Below are positions 54,027 to 64,000 of a stretch of DNA of 64,000 nucleotides, in pieces. Each line of letters starts with the position of its first letter. Positions within the stretch are counted from its first letter, which is position 1. The DNA is taken from positions 539,501-603,500 of the forward strand of contig NC_090159.1 of the NCBI RefSeq assembly GCF_017916325.1, written 5' to 3'. Position numbers and translations under genes: made by a program. Below the pieces are notes generated by a model. It did no database searches. It saw only the letters and a program-made list of their open reading frames with translations, and was not told where the DNA came from. This DNA comes from Leishmania martiniquensis. Its lineage: Eukaryota; Euglenozoa; Kinetoplastea; Trypanosomatida; Trypanosomatidae.

Positions 54027-56174
54027 ATGCAGTCCCAAAACAGTTCCACCCGGCCGTCGCAGCAAGATCCATTGCCAGACCTCAACGCCCTCGCCGCCAA
54101 TCCGTTGTTCCCCTTCGCTTCTGCGGCCGGCGCAGGCGGCTCCGGCGATGGACAGCAGCAGCAGCTGCAGACGACGACAACGCACCTCTACGAGGCATCT
54201 CATCTTGATTGTCTCGTGAAGGCCATGTCGGGCGACGACAAGAAAGCCGCGGTGGCGCCAGAGCCGGCGTCCAAAAACGCACGCACCGACCTTACTGTCT
54301 CGATGCTGGCAGCGCAGGGTACCGCTCTCAATGCGCTGCCGCAGCCGCCACTGTTTGTTGCCTCTCAGTTCGCTCCGCTCGGCGCCGGTGCAGGCTCCAA
54401 CGCAAGTCGCTCCTCGGCCCCGTCCCAAAGCAGTACCTCGGCGCCGGTTGGATGCGGTCCGCAGATGTACAACGGCGACCCCACTTTTCTCTACCCAACC
54501 TGCGCCAACGAGGTGCTTTCTTTGACACCAACGCCGTCAGCTCAGGGCCAAGCCGACGGCTTCGTCGCCGGCGCCACCACCACCACCCCTCCGGCGACGC
54601 CCATGAGTGCTAGTGCCGTGAACAACAATACAAGTACCCCTCTCTCACAAGCCACGGTGAGCGGCGCAGCGACGTCGTCGAGTGTGACCGTGCCTTCCAG
54701 CCAGCCAAACGATGCTGAGGTGCGCAGCAACCTGTTTGTGTGTGGTCTCCCCGTCAGCGTTAGCGACAAGGAGCTGCTAGAGATGTTCGAAGAGTATGGG
54801 GAGATCGAGTCCGCTAAGGTCATGCTCGACATTCACACTGGCCGTAGCCGAGGCATCGCCTTTGTGAAGTTTAAAAGTGTGGAGGATGCTGAGAAAGCAG
54901 TGGACGCGCTGAACGGCACGACGTTGAATGGGCATCAGCTCACTGTGCGTGTGGCGAACTCGCGTGCCGCCTACCTGCCAGGCAACCCGACCAACAAGAC
55001 ATTTGTGCGCAACGTGCCGCTGACAGTGTCACGCACGGCTCTCTTCGACTACTTCGCACAGTTCGGCGAAGTCACCGACCTGTCTATTAAATCGGACACC
55101 GCGCAAAGCCGCCACAGCCCGTCCGGCCGCTCCGCTAGCGCTGCAGATGACAGCGGCGACGACCGGCTGAACATTGTCTTCATCACGTACTCGACCAAGG
55201 AGGCGGCTGCCAAGGCCGCCGAGGCGACGCACACGAAGACACCGTTCGCGGAGTGCAATGGTGTGCCACTGCTGGCGAAGGTCGCCGAGGACACGGTGCG
55301 CCGCATGGAGCGCCTGTCACGTCGCCAACGCTCTGCCGTGGGCGGCGAAGGATCGAGGGACGTGAACGCGGCGACCAGTGGTGGCAGCATCCCGTCGATG
55401 AGTAGGTTCGTTGCGCCGCCGATAGCTGCCGCTCTTCCTCCTGGAATGATGATGCCATCGATGATGCCCATGACCGGCGGCTTTCCTCCTGCGACGTTTG
55501 TCTCTGTTCCGAGCATGGGTAGTCCACCTGACCTGGCCGCAGCCGCAATAATGCCCGCGAGCGTGCCAGGTGACCACATGACGGCCTTCCGAGATGCCAA
55601 TGGAAACACCATCTACGCCCCAGCGCCACCGAATCCCAGCGGCGCGGCTGGCGGTATGGCGTTCGCTGTGCCGGGCAACATGGCGCAGTCGAGCATGTTC
55701 TTTGGTGCACAGTCGCCATCGCTGCCAATGGCCCAGTCGCCGTCACAGCAGCCTCAGCAGCCGCCACCACCGCCGGCGGCACATCCGCAAACTTTGTACA
55801 TCAGCACACCAAACGGCTTTGTTCCAGCCCCGCAGTCGCAGCAGCCGCAGCCTTTACCTCAGCCGCAGCCGCCGCAGTCGCAGCCGCAGCCGCAGCCGCA
55901 GCAGCCGCAGCCGCAGCCGCAGTCGCAACCTCAGGCTCAGTTGCAGTTCTTCCCAGCACCACCACCACTGACGTCGGCACCGCCCCAGTCGCAGCAGGCC
56001 ATACCAATGGCAGGCACTGCACCTGGACAGTTTGTGTACATGCAGGCATCTAACGGGTCGATGGTGCCGGTGATGTACAGCGGCTCGCAGCCGGCGGTGG
56101 CACCAGTGATTCAGCCGCAGCAGATGAATCCCTATTTCGTGATGATGGGAGGACAGCAGCCTCCAAGCCAGTAG
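54027..56174 (+). CDS. RNA-binding protein with two RRMs and Q/P-rich tail
   Basis: 715 residues. RRM1 spans about 234-308, with RNP2 LFVCGL (236-241) and a consensus RNP1 RGIAFVKF (275-282), preceded by DKELLEMFEEYGEIESAKVM. RRM2 spans about 323-415, with RNP2-like TFVRNV and a weaker RNP1 (LNIVFITY at about 381-388) plus an internal Ser-rich loop. The N-terminal 230 residues are low-complexity. The C-terminal 300 are Met/Pro/Ala-rich and include a PQ-repeat block (about 571-645) from CAGCCG-type repeats, typical of granule-forming or polysome-associated RNA regulators. In trypanosomatids, where control is mostly post-transcriptional, such proteins adjust mRNA stability or translation. The gene lies alone between two very long non-coding regions, which suggests tight UTR control of its own. 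The target RNA is unknown. Confidence 0.9.
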   Translation: MQSQNSSTRPSQQDPLPDLNALAANPLFPFASAAGAGGSGDGQQQQLQTTTTHLYEASHLDCLVKAMSGDDKKAAVAPEPASKNARTDLTVSMLAAQGTALNALPQPPLFVASQFAPLGAGAGSNASRSSAPSQSSTSAPVGCGPQMYNGDPTFLYPTCANEVLSLTPTPSAQGQADGFVAGATTTTPPATPMSASAVNNNTSTPLSQATVSGAATSSSVTVPSSQPNDAEVRSNLFVCGLPVSVSDKELLEMFEEYGEIESAKVMLDIHTGRSRGIAFVKFKSVEDAEKAVDALNGTTLNGHQLTVRVANSRAAYLPGNPTNKTFVRNVPLTVSRTALFDYFAQFGEVTDLSIKSDTAQSRHSPSGRSASAADDSGDDRLNIVFITYSTKEAAAKAAEATHTKTPFAECNGVPLLAKVAEDTVRRMERLSRRQRSAVGGEGSRDVNAATSGGSIPSMSRFVAPPIAAALPPGMMMPSMMPMTGGFPPATFVSVPSMGSPPDLAAAAIMPASVPGDHMTAFRDANGNTIYAPAPPNPSGAAGGMAFAVPGNMAQSSMFFGAQSPSLPMAQSPSQQPQQPPPPPAAHPQTLYISTPNGFVPAPQSQQPQPLPQPQPPQSQPQPQPQQPQPQPQSQPQAQLQFFPAPPPLTSAPPQSQQAIPMAGTAPGQFVYMQASNGSMVPVMYSGSQPAVAPVIQPQQMNPYFVMMGGQQPPSQ
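55740..55940 (+). repeat. CAG/CCG-rich coding microsatellite
   Basis: Imperfect CAGCCG and CAGTCG units encode the Pro-Gln repeat of the RRM protein. Length variation here would keep the frame only in steps of three bases. Confidence 0.8.
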
Positions 56175-58132
56175 ACGCGTGCCTCGAGCAAGCGTGCGCG
56201 CGTTAGGTGACGGCTCGGCCGAACACTCTCTCGCGTGCGTTTCGCCATGCATCTCGTGCTCGTCCCTCTTATTCATGCTATGAACCGTTCCCTCCCCCTG
56301 GGGGGGTAGGAGTGCCAGCCTTCCTCCTCCGAAGATGTATTTCTAATTTCTTCGCATCCCCCTTTCCCGGCCTCGCCGCCTTGCCCCCCCCCCTGTGCTA
56401 TCGCTCAGTCCTTCGACACTTGACGACGACTGGCTGCGCCTTCCTCTTCGCCACTGTCCTCCCTCCCTTCCTCCCCCTCCGGCTGGCCCGCCCGCCCCCT
56501 GTCATGTCGAGTGGCCGTCAGCGCGACGTCTTCCGTTTTCCTCTCACATCTCTCTCTTCCTCCCCTGCGCCTGCGCAACGCTCTCGATCCCGCTCCACCC
56601 CACCTATCATCGTCATCGTCTTCACTGTTTTCTCCTTTTAAATATCTTTGCTGTCCGCTGGACTGCACTTTCCACGTGAGTGTGCGTGTATGTGTGTACT
56701 TCACTCTCTTCGACAGATCATTCGCATACACACACACAGACAGACAGACAGACATAGATGCACACAGACAGATGCATGCATGGAGATATTGACACGAAAG
56801 CCCTCGCTACCCCCCTCTTCGCTGGTCCTTTCTCGTTTCAAGGCACACGTGTATGTGCATACGTACGTGCACGTATCCGACTGTTTCGCCGCATTTTTTC
56901 CCTCTGTGCGTTTGTGTGTGCTATGAATCTCTAGCCCCCCTCCCCTCCTTTTTCCCCTGCCTGAAGCGCGCCCATTTTTCTTCGTTTCTGTTGTAAACGC
57001 ACACGCACATAAGCACACAGACAGAGAGACACGGGGACTGGCACTGCCACTGACAGACACGTATCACTCTCACTCACTAACGCTCTGTCGCTCCTAATGG
57101 TATTGCTTTATTTGCCTCATTTATCTTTGGTTTCCTCGTACTTCCTCTCTTCCCTCTCTCTCGCTGCCTTTTTCAGTCTTGGATGACGACTTCTCCGCGC
57201 GTGCTCGTTGGTGTGCGTTACAATAGTTCTGACTCCTCTGCTTTTGGCCTTTGCGTTGCATATTTTTCTCTGTAGCTCCCTCTGTCCCCTTCTTCCCCAA
57301 CACACACACACACACACAAGCGCGGGCTTCTCCTTTTTCTCTTCCGCTGTTGGAGGACGACTGCTCGCACCTTCCCCCACTCACGCCCCGCCTCTCTCGT
57401 TCGTTTCTGTCCTCTCTTCCCCCGCATGTCTAACCCCCCTTCCCCTCCCCCTCCCCCTCCCCCCGCTTGGTCGGCTGGTCGGGTGTTTTTTTCCCTGTAC
57501 TTGTGGTGCTCGTCGTGGATAGGTTTGTCTGCATACGACTGTGCTCGTATGCCCGTGCCCGTATAGTATTCGACCTGTATGCATTTCTGTGCCCAACCCT
57601 CTTCACTGCCTCCTTTGGGCTGGGGGAATCTGTGCGTGCCTTTGTATGCCTGCGAACGCGCGCGCGCCCGCCCGCTCTCTTGTACCCCTCCTTCTTCTCT
57701 ATCCATATCCCTGTCGCCATTCCTCCCTCAGCCCCCATAGACCTCTCCTTTCTCCATGTGCTCTGCCCCCTCTTTCTCCCTGGTCTTCTATCGTCTCCAC
57801 GGGTCTCTCATGCAGATGTGCACCCACTCTATCATTTCATGCAGTGCGCGCGCCTGTGTGTGTGTGTGTGCGTGCGTGTATGCATGTGTGCTCAGTTTTT
57901 TATGTCATCGCTTCCTTCCGTAGGTCATCTCGCCGCGTTTTCCTCCTCCTCCTCCTCCGCTTCGATGGGGTGCTGCCTCTATGGAAATGACTGGCGACTT
58001 CGCCTCGTCCTCCGCTCTTCTCGCAAAGCTCGTTTTTTCGTTTATATTGGCCTTCCCCCCTCGTCTGCTGCTGCTGCTGCTCCCTCCTCCCCATGCTCCC
58101 CGCATTGCCTGCTAGCGCGGTCCTTGTAGGGG
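56175..58132. other. 3' flank of the RRM gene, no gene seen
   Basis: Pyrimidine-rich, with CA/GACA microsatellites at about 56723-56755, 57000-57030 and 57299-57320, C-runs at about 56385-56395 and 57432-57466, and GT repeats near 57853-57875. Open frames are low-complexity artefacts of the CT bias. Confidence 0.6.
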
Positions 58133-58951
58133 TTGCCTCTCAGCTTTGTTTTTGCATGCGTGCGCGCTCTGCTCTCCCCCGTTCAACGCAGCTGGCCACC
58201 TCGTCGCGGTACCAGCAGCTCTGCTCCTCACAGAGTCGGGGACGCGGGGAGCCCGCAGCCTGCCCTGAGGCGCTGCAGCGGACTGTTTCGTGCCTGCGAG
58301 CAGGTGCTGGCTGGCGGGCTGTGCGAAAGGGGCCTATGGCCATGGTCGCGCTTGTGCCAGCTCGCCACGAACCGCGCCGACGGCTCAGCAGATATCGACG
58401 CTTACTCCTGTGAAGGTCGTGCGGATACAGGTGAAGGTGGCGTGTCTCTGCTGCCACAGACGTATAGCCATACCCCACCTGTCGCGGCGCGTGCGGGCGA
58501 GCCATTCCAGTCGCGCCCTCCCCACAGCATCGACGGAAGCGGAGGTTATGGAGGTAGCGAGCCCCCCCACTCATCAGACGACAGCGTCGCACAGAAGGGG
58601 GCCCTGGGACGCGAGCGAAAGAAACGTGAGCGCCATGCGCACGCGCTGTTGACCGCACTTCACATGATGTATCGCACGTACCAACAGCGTATGCAGATGC
58701 CTGGGGGGGGGTAGGAGCGGTACGTGGGAAAAGGCGCGCGGGACTGCGTTCTCATCAGCCCCGAAGCGCACGTGCGCGAAGCAGAAGGCATCTCCTGTAT
58801 CCAGCTGGGTGGCCTGATGAGGTGCAGGAGCGGGAAGCATCTCGACTACAGCCGGGGACTACATGGCCGAGTCTCCCCGAACCTAACATGCAGTGCCGCT
58901 GCGCTACTTTATGAAGCGCAGCTGCTTGAAGCGTCTCAGGAAGAAACATGA
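58133..58951 (+). pseudogene. Coding relic interrupted by an in-frame TAG
   Basis: One frame stays open from 58133 to a TAG at 58712-58714 and then continues in the same phase to TGA at 58949-58951. Both halves look protein-like: RKKRERHAHALLTALHMMYR before the stop, and DCVLISPEAHVREAEGISC ... AALLYEAQLLEASQEET after it. The first half has no ATG near its start, and the stop follows a run of nine G. A splice-like CT tract with AACGCAG lies near 58170-58191. I infer a decayed gene, or a fragment copied from elsewhere, lying just upstream of the second copy of the 235 bp repeat. The family is not recognised. Other frames in 58290-58650 are also open, which lowers confidence. Confidence 0.38.
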
Positions 58952-59136
58952 GATGATGGCAAGGTGCACGGTCTCCGTGGACCTTGACCGGGAGCTTTTC
59001 AGCTCCCTCCCTGACCCTGGCGCGCATGCACGTCGGCTGCCCCCTTTTCACCCGAACGGCAGGTGCCACTGCCCACACCCTCGCGCAGGACCCTGCAGGT
59101 GGCGTGTTTAGGTCGAGGCGCGCATTGCACTCGGGT

Positions 59137-59370
59137 TCTGTGTGGCGGCGGCAGCGCTAGTCCTTCACCAGAAAAAAAGAAGGGGACACGGAGAGCTGAG
59201 CAGAGCTCCGTGAGGTGCACTTCCCCGATTTGGCGGCAGAGTGCTTCATCCTGGACGGCGAGGGCTGCGTCGTCGTTGCGCTGCAGTCTGAATGGACTGA
59301 GATGCGTCTGCCCACCCACGTGTATACTTGTATATATATATATGTACATATATATTTGTGGGCGTGTGTG
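59137..59370. repeat. 235 bp dispersed repeat, copy 2 (234 bp)
   Basis: Partner of 16489-16723 in the same orientation, about 42.6 kb away. It has one A fewer in the A-run and two substitutions, and shares the TA-rich tail ending near 59355. The flanks differ. It lies about 3 kb downstream of the RRM gene and 185 bp after a coding relic. Confidence 0.85.
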
Positions 59371-62300
59371 TATCTGGATGACGCGTGGCAGGTCTCGTGC
59401 AAAGAAGCTTAGCCCGTGCATTCCCGCGTTCTTGCCTCCCCCTGCCCATCTGCTTTCGGAGTTGTACGCTACCTGTGACTGACGCCGCTCTTTGTGCACG
59501 CTCTTAGGTCTGATGTATGGCGCCTCTTTCCTCTTTCCCCACCAACCCCTCATTCATATTTCTTATCTTTCCCCTCTCTGTCGGCGTACGCGCCTTGTGG
59601 TGCCGCTACTGCTTGCCTGCGTGGTCGATGACCTGCGTCTGCGCACACACATATATATATATATATGTATATGTGTACGTATGTAACTGTGTCTGCGTAT
59701 GTGTGTGATATTTCTCGGACGTTTCTTTGCCATCGCCTTTCCGTGGCGGGTCGAGAAGAAGCAGAAGAGGAGAACGGAGCCTTAACGGAAAGCCGAGACG
59801 AAGGAAAGGGAGACCAGCTGGAAGGAGGTGAGGGGGTGGTGTTGAAGAAATGGGCAGCTGTGCAGCCTCGGGCAGAGGTGGAAGGCGGGGGGGCTGTGCC
59901 TCTCCACGCAGCGCTTTGCTCTGTACGGAATCGACTCCGCTTAACTCTCTGAGCTTCTTACTGCGCCGTAGTTCCCAACCACATCTTTCACACCTATTCA
60001 TCCCTCTTTCTGAGCCACAGGTGGGGCGTGAGCACCGCACACTCATCGCTGCGGGTCTGTGTGCTGATGTCGGTCTGTGTTGAAGCGATGTCAGATCTTT
60101 TCTGTTGCTTTCCTTGCGTTTTTCTTTGTGTAGCTGTTTTCGGTGCACCTCTGCGGTTTGCCGTGCCATCTACGTTGGAGGCTCTCGTTTCTTCTCTTCT
60201 CTGCCTTCGCTTTTTTCTTTCTTTGACGATCACAATTCGTGCTCGATGTGCTTTTTTTCTTTCTCATCGTTCGATGACACACGGCGTGCTGCCGCGGCGC
60301 TGCCGTCTCTGCACCTTTCAGTGGTGCTAGTGAGCAACGCCTGTGAGTGCGCGCGCGCATGTGTGTGCATGTGTGTCTGACCCGCACTCGTGATCGCTCT
60401 CTCTCTCTTTCTCTATCTCATGACCTTCTCTTTTGGCGTGGCGTTTTCGAGGCGCGTAAGGGCCCTCGTGCCCTCTCCCCCCTCTCCTCATGGACGACCC
60501 TCTCTCTTTCTGTCTGCCTGTCTTTCCTCTTTCTTCCGTCGCTCACAAACTCCCAGACAGGCCTCTCCCTCCCTCCCCCCTGTGCTCTGTGGTATCCTCA
60601 CTCCATTCCTCTTGGACGATTTCATCGAGGCCCCTTCTCACACACACACACACCTCTTCTCGAGGGCTTTGCTCTATTCTTCCGCGTCCTTCTCTACCGG
60701 CGAGACATCTTTTCCTTCCTCCTCCTCCTCCCCTCGATTTCCATTTGATTTGGCGCATATGTGTTGTGTGTGTGTGTGTGAGTGCGTGCGTGAGATGCCG
60801 TTTGCCCGACGGCGTGTAAGCAGGTGCGTCTCGTTCTACTTCCCTTTCTCTTATCGTGTTCCCCCAGCACCCCCCTCCCCCTCCTCTCCCTGATTATCGT
60901 TGCATGCGCGTAAGCCTTTCTGTGGGTATCCCACCATGCACATCTGTTTGGGACTGTTTTATTGTGCCCTCGGCTGCTGCGGCTGTTGTAAAACGCAACT
61001 ACTGTGACGAGGGGAGGAGGGGAGGTGACGAGTGTAGTGGGTGAGGGGTGGGGGGCCATTGAGTCCAACGGAAGGCCGCCTCCTCCCCCCCTCTTTCTTA
61101 CACACACACAGACACACAAAGGCCTACACATGTGCGTACGCGCCGATGGCCACCTCGCCCACTGCATGGATCTCAGTAGTAGTGCTCATCTCTCTCTTTC
61201 GCTCCCCTTTTTTTCTTCCCATCCCCGTCGATGACCCGCTGTATTACCAGACGGATACAGCATCAGCTTCCACTTTCGCTGGACTGTATGCGACCACCCG
61301 CCCTGGCCTCTCCACTTTTACACAGTCTTTAACAAGCACAAACGCACGGCGAAGCATCGCCTCCTGTGTGCCCTTTCACCATCTATGACAGAGATGGATG
61401 AAGAGAAGATGACGGACAGACATACGCGCACGCGTGCGAAGGAGAGCAGAGGGGGAGAGGAGCACCACGTGGTGATCTGCAGTTTTTTTTTCTCTCTTGA
61501 TTCTTCTCTCGTCTGTACGGCATTGTTACCTCTTCCGTAGGTGCGCGTCTCTCTCCCCTTTCTCTTGTGCTCTTCTCTCGGACGTATGTATATATATTTT
61601 TTGTGTCTGCGTTTTATGTGCGGGCACGTGCGCGCCTCTGTGCGGTTGCTCAGCAACGACGCCAATACGAGGCGCCGTCGTGCATATTGTCCCTGTCGTG
61701 ATACGACTCGCTTGACACCTCCCATCTCTGCTTTTTCTGTTGCTCACCAATGCGCTAAACGCCACGCTCTTGCACGCTACCGTTCTTTTTTTTGTTTCTC
61801 TTTGACACTCGTTCAGCGCGCACTATTCCCTCTCTTCCTCTTCTTCGTTGTGACGCTCTTCTCTCCGCCGTTGCCCCCCTTTTTTGGTTGCTCCTGTTCA
61901 TTTATGCTCCTTCGATAGGTGTGTGCAAGAAAAAAAACATGCGTGCGAAGGCGTGTCTCTGTGCGTCTCTCTCCGTGTACGCCCTCGTTGACTTCTCTCT
62001 TCTCTCTCTGTGTTGCTCTCACGGATGCCCGTGTGCTGAAAGTGCCTATGTCTTCGTGCATGCACATTTTTGCTTCCATTGAGGTGTCTCACCGTTGTTC
62101 GTCCCTCTTGGCTTGTTGCTGTATCTATTTGTCTTGATTTAAGTCGTTGCTTTCGTGTGAAGTGCCGTGAAGAGCGCGGCGATCCGCGGCATTCCTCCCC
62201 TTCCGCCCTCTCCCCCTTCCCCCCTTTGCAGCCTCTCTCTCTCTGTGTGTGCTGACGTCGTATGGTAAAGCTCTCAAAGACTGAAAGAGGTAAACAGGCG

Positions 62301-63136
62301 ACGAGAGAAAGCATGACGCATCCATGGGGAGGGGGAGCCCTGCCGTAGAGCAAGTGCTCTCCCCCGGGCCGCCTCCGGCGCCCATCCACCTCTCTTCAAG
62401 GTGACTCGGTCTCGCGTTCGGCACCTGCAGGAAGGAGGGTGAGGATGGGTGTAAGGGTGAGTTCGCTGGCAGGCGCGCGACTTTTGCTTTCTTTTTCCCT
62501 GGCGCTCTGGTGCTTGAGGAAGAGAACCGTGCCTACGTGACAGGCAAGCTGCCGGATGAGTCTTCTGTGCGCAGTGCTGCGAGGACTGCTCTCTCTCTCG
62601 CTTCTGCCCTCTCTGTCAGGAGGGCCCTGTCCCACTCTGTTGACAGCTCTCACTCTGCCCCCCCTTCGTTCTCTGAGGAAGTGCTTTGCCCCTGATGCCA
62701 CGCGCGCCCTCATCTCCCTCCTCATCGTTTGCCTCGCTGCGTTTTCGTGCTTAGAAGCACACAGTTGACGCCGTGCTTCCCCCCTTCCCTCTCTCTCTGC
62801 TCTCTACAAGCACGCGCATCCACGGCGAACGGCCTTCACACTCACTCACACATCCCTCCCCCTCTGGCTATCGCCCTCGTTCATCCCCTCCCCCTACTCC
62901 GCCCGTCCCCGCCTTCGCCGGCGAGGACGCCTCGAGGCGCTTCTATCTCTTGTATTGCCCGCCTTCTTGTATGCACTCTCTTGCACGGTCGCTGACTCAG
63001 CAGGCTGCACACAGCGGGGCTTCCCATACCGCCGAGCAGCCCATCCATCAATACAGAGTAGGGGAAGAGAAAAGACCCATTGCCGTAGCCAGCAAAGAGT
63101 CTCAGTAGGGGGGTGGTGGTGGGGGGTCTGCCGCTC
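59371..63136. other. Gene-free spacer, pyrimidine-rich
   Basis: No credible gene is seen. Features include a TA tract at 59649-59670, CA/GT microsatellites near 60640-60652, 60762-60782 and 61101-61118, and long CT tracts around 60395-60560, 61190-61215 and 62190-62250. A purine-rich stretch lies at about 59750-59830. A strong CT region at about 62780-62910 could hold the acceptor of the next gene. Confidence 0.55.
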
Positions 63137-64000
63137 ATGTCGAATGCGCCCGCGTCGCTACCTGCTCTGAGCGTCGGGGAAGCGAACGACTTTGGCCCAC
63201 AAGGGGTGAAGGACTCGCGGCCTCCTAACGCTGGGGTGACTGTGGTGCCCCTGAGGCCGCACTTTTCGTAGTTGCCTCACCCGGTGACGTTGCGCCCGCT
63301 GTCGCACCTACGTGGCTGCACAGTGCGACGAGGAGCGGAAAAGGGAGCAGCACCACCGTCACTCGGAGACAGGCCGCTGCGTTTGCCATCGCTGCGACTG
63401 TCTGCCGCTCACTTTTCATGCAGCAGCACAGCGGCAGCCCACGCCAGTACACCGTCCCGTTCAACCTATCGCCCCCGACGCACACTTCCGCTCGTGTTTT
63501 CTTTTGCAAGGGCGACGGGGATAGTCGACAGCGGCTGCCAGAGCGACGGTACCCACCGTACACCATTGCCTGCTACCACGGCGACCGTGGTGGTGCCTGT
63601 GACAATGGTCGGCGACCGTGCTCCCCTCCGCAGGGCAGCCATCCTCACCGTGCGCTCACTACTCCTGAGACGACCACAGATGACAGGTGCGTAGACCGTG
63701 CTGAGGCGCGACCGTCAGCCTTCGACGTGACGCCTGCCCTTTTATCGGAGACGGCAGGGGAAAACACGCAGGTGCCTGATGTCACCACTGCCACGCAATC
63801 GACGCCGCTACCACCTCCGGCTCTTGAAGAAGTCTTGGCGTCGCCGGAGGTGGCTCGGCTCGTGCGCAGGCTTCGGCGGCACATGGAGGAGCTTGCAGAG
63901 CTCGCTGGAAGCACTAGAGGAGCAGTACGGTACTACGCATGAGGGCAGTGCAAGGGGTGGTGACGCTGCGAAGTGTGCACTGCCTCCTCTACTCCCAGCC
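63137..64000 (+). pseudogene. Start of a gene running off the window, frames broken
   Basis: The ATG at 63137 begins a protein-like N-terminus (MSNAPASLPALSVGEANDFG) that ends at TAG 63269-63271. A second frame, open from 63229 to 63942, takes over with coherent sequence (VVASPGDVAPAVAPTWLHS, QYTVPFNLSPPTHTSARVFF, LEEVLASPEVARLVRRLRRH). Near 63880-63910 a third frame becomes the helix-like one (SLEALEEQYGTTHEG) and is open to the window edge. Two single-base shifts would be needed to join these, so this is a pseudogene, a sequence with errors, or partly chance. The last two frames overlap in a possible coiled-coil region. I do not recognise the protein. Confidence 0.4.

Overview
The window looks like a piece of a Leishmania-type (trypanosomatid) nuclear chromosome. 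It is GC-rich with GC-rich third codon positions. Every supported gene lies on the + strand and none needs an intron. Genes are separated by spacers with polypyrimidine tracts followed by AG (spliced-leader trans-splice acceptors) and many CA/GT, TA and CT microsatellites. This is one stretch of a directional polycistronic unit, with no strand switch, tRNA, rRNA or CRISPR seen. The tandem TCTP pair resembles what I remember of Leishmania chromosome 24; that placement is recollection, not something I could test.

Layout: 3-1917 holds a decayed, frameshifted coding relic. 3053-5485 is an 810-residue unknown protein. 6503-15223 is a giant WD40-like protein (2906 aa). 17413-19254 is a START-domain lipid-binding protein. 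19736-21076 is a PWP1-type WD40 ribosome-biogenesis factor. 22422-22934 and 24366-24878 are two identical TCTP genes inside a duplicated ~751 bp block with different 3' flanks. 26469-29936 is a MUS81-like ERCC4 nuclease with a SAP motif. 31521-37532 is a BLM-like RecQ helicase. 38508-39008 is AP-3 sigma. 39718-42624 is an unknown 968-residue protein. 43394-45205 is a leucine-rich-repeat protein with an EF-hand-like loop. 54027-56174 is an RNA-binding protein with two RRMs and a Q/P-rich tail. 58133-58951 is a second coding relic. 63137-64000 is the damaged-looking start of another gene that runs off the window.

The spacers carry much of the interest. A 235 bp element at 16489-16723 recurs almost perfectly at 59137-59370, both times downstream of a gene. 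The RRM gene sits between two deserts, about 8.8 kb upstream (45206-54026) and about 7 kb downstream (56175-63136). These are extremely pyrimidine-rich on the + strand apart from a purine-rich island near 49.05-50.1 kb. Four G-run clusters at 25177-26250 lie in the 3' flank of the second TCTP copy only.

Functionally the genes are a housekeeping mix: recombination (MUS81-like, RecQ), ribosome assembly (PWP1), vesicle traffic (AP-3 sigma), lipid binding (START), TCTP and RNA control (RRM protein). This is expected because trypanosomatid units do not group genes by pathway. Control is expected to act mainly after transcription, through splice sites and UTRs.
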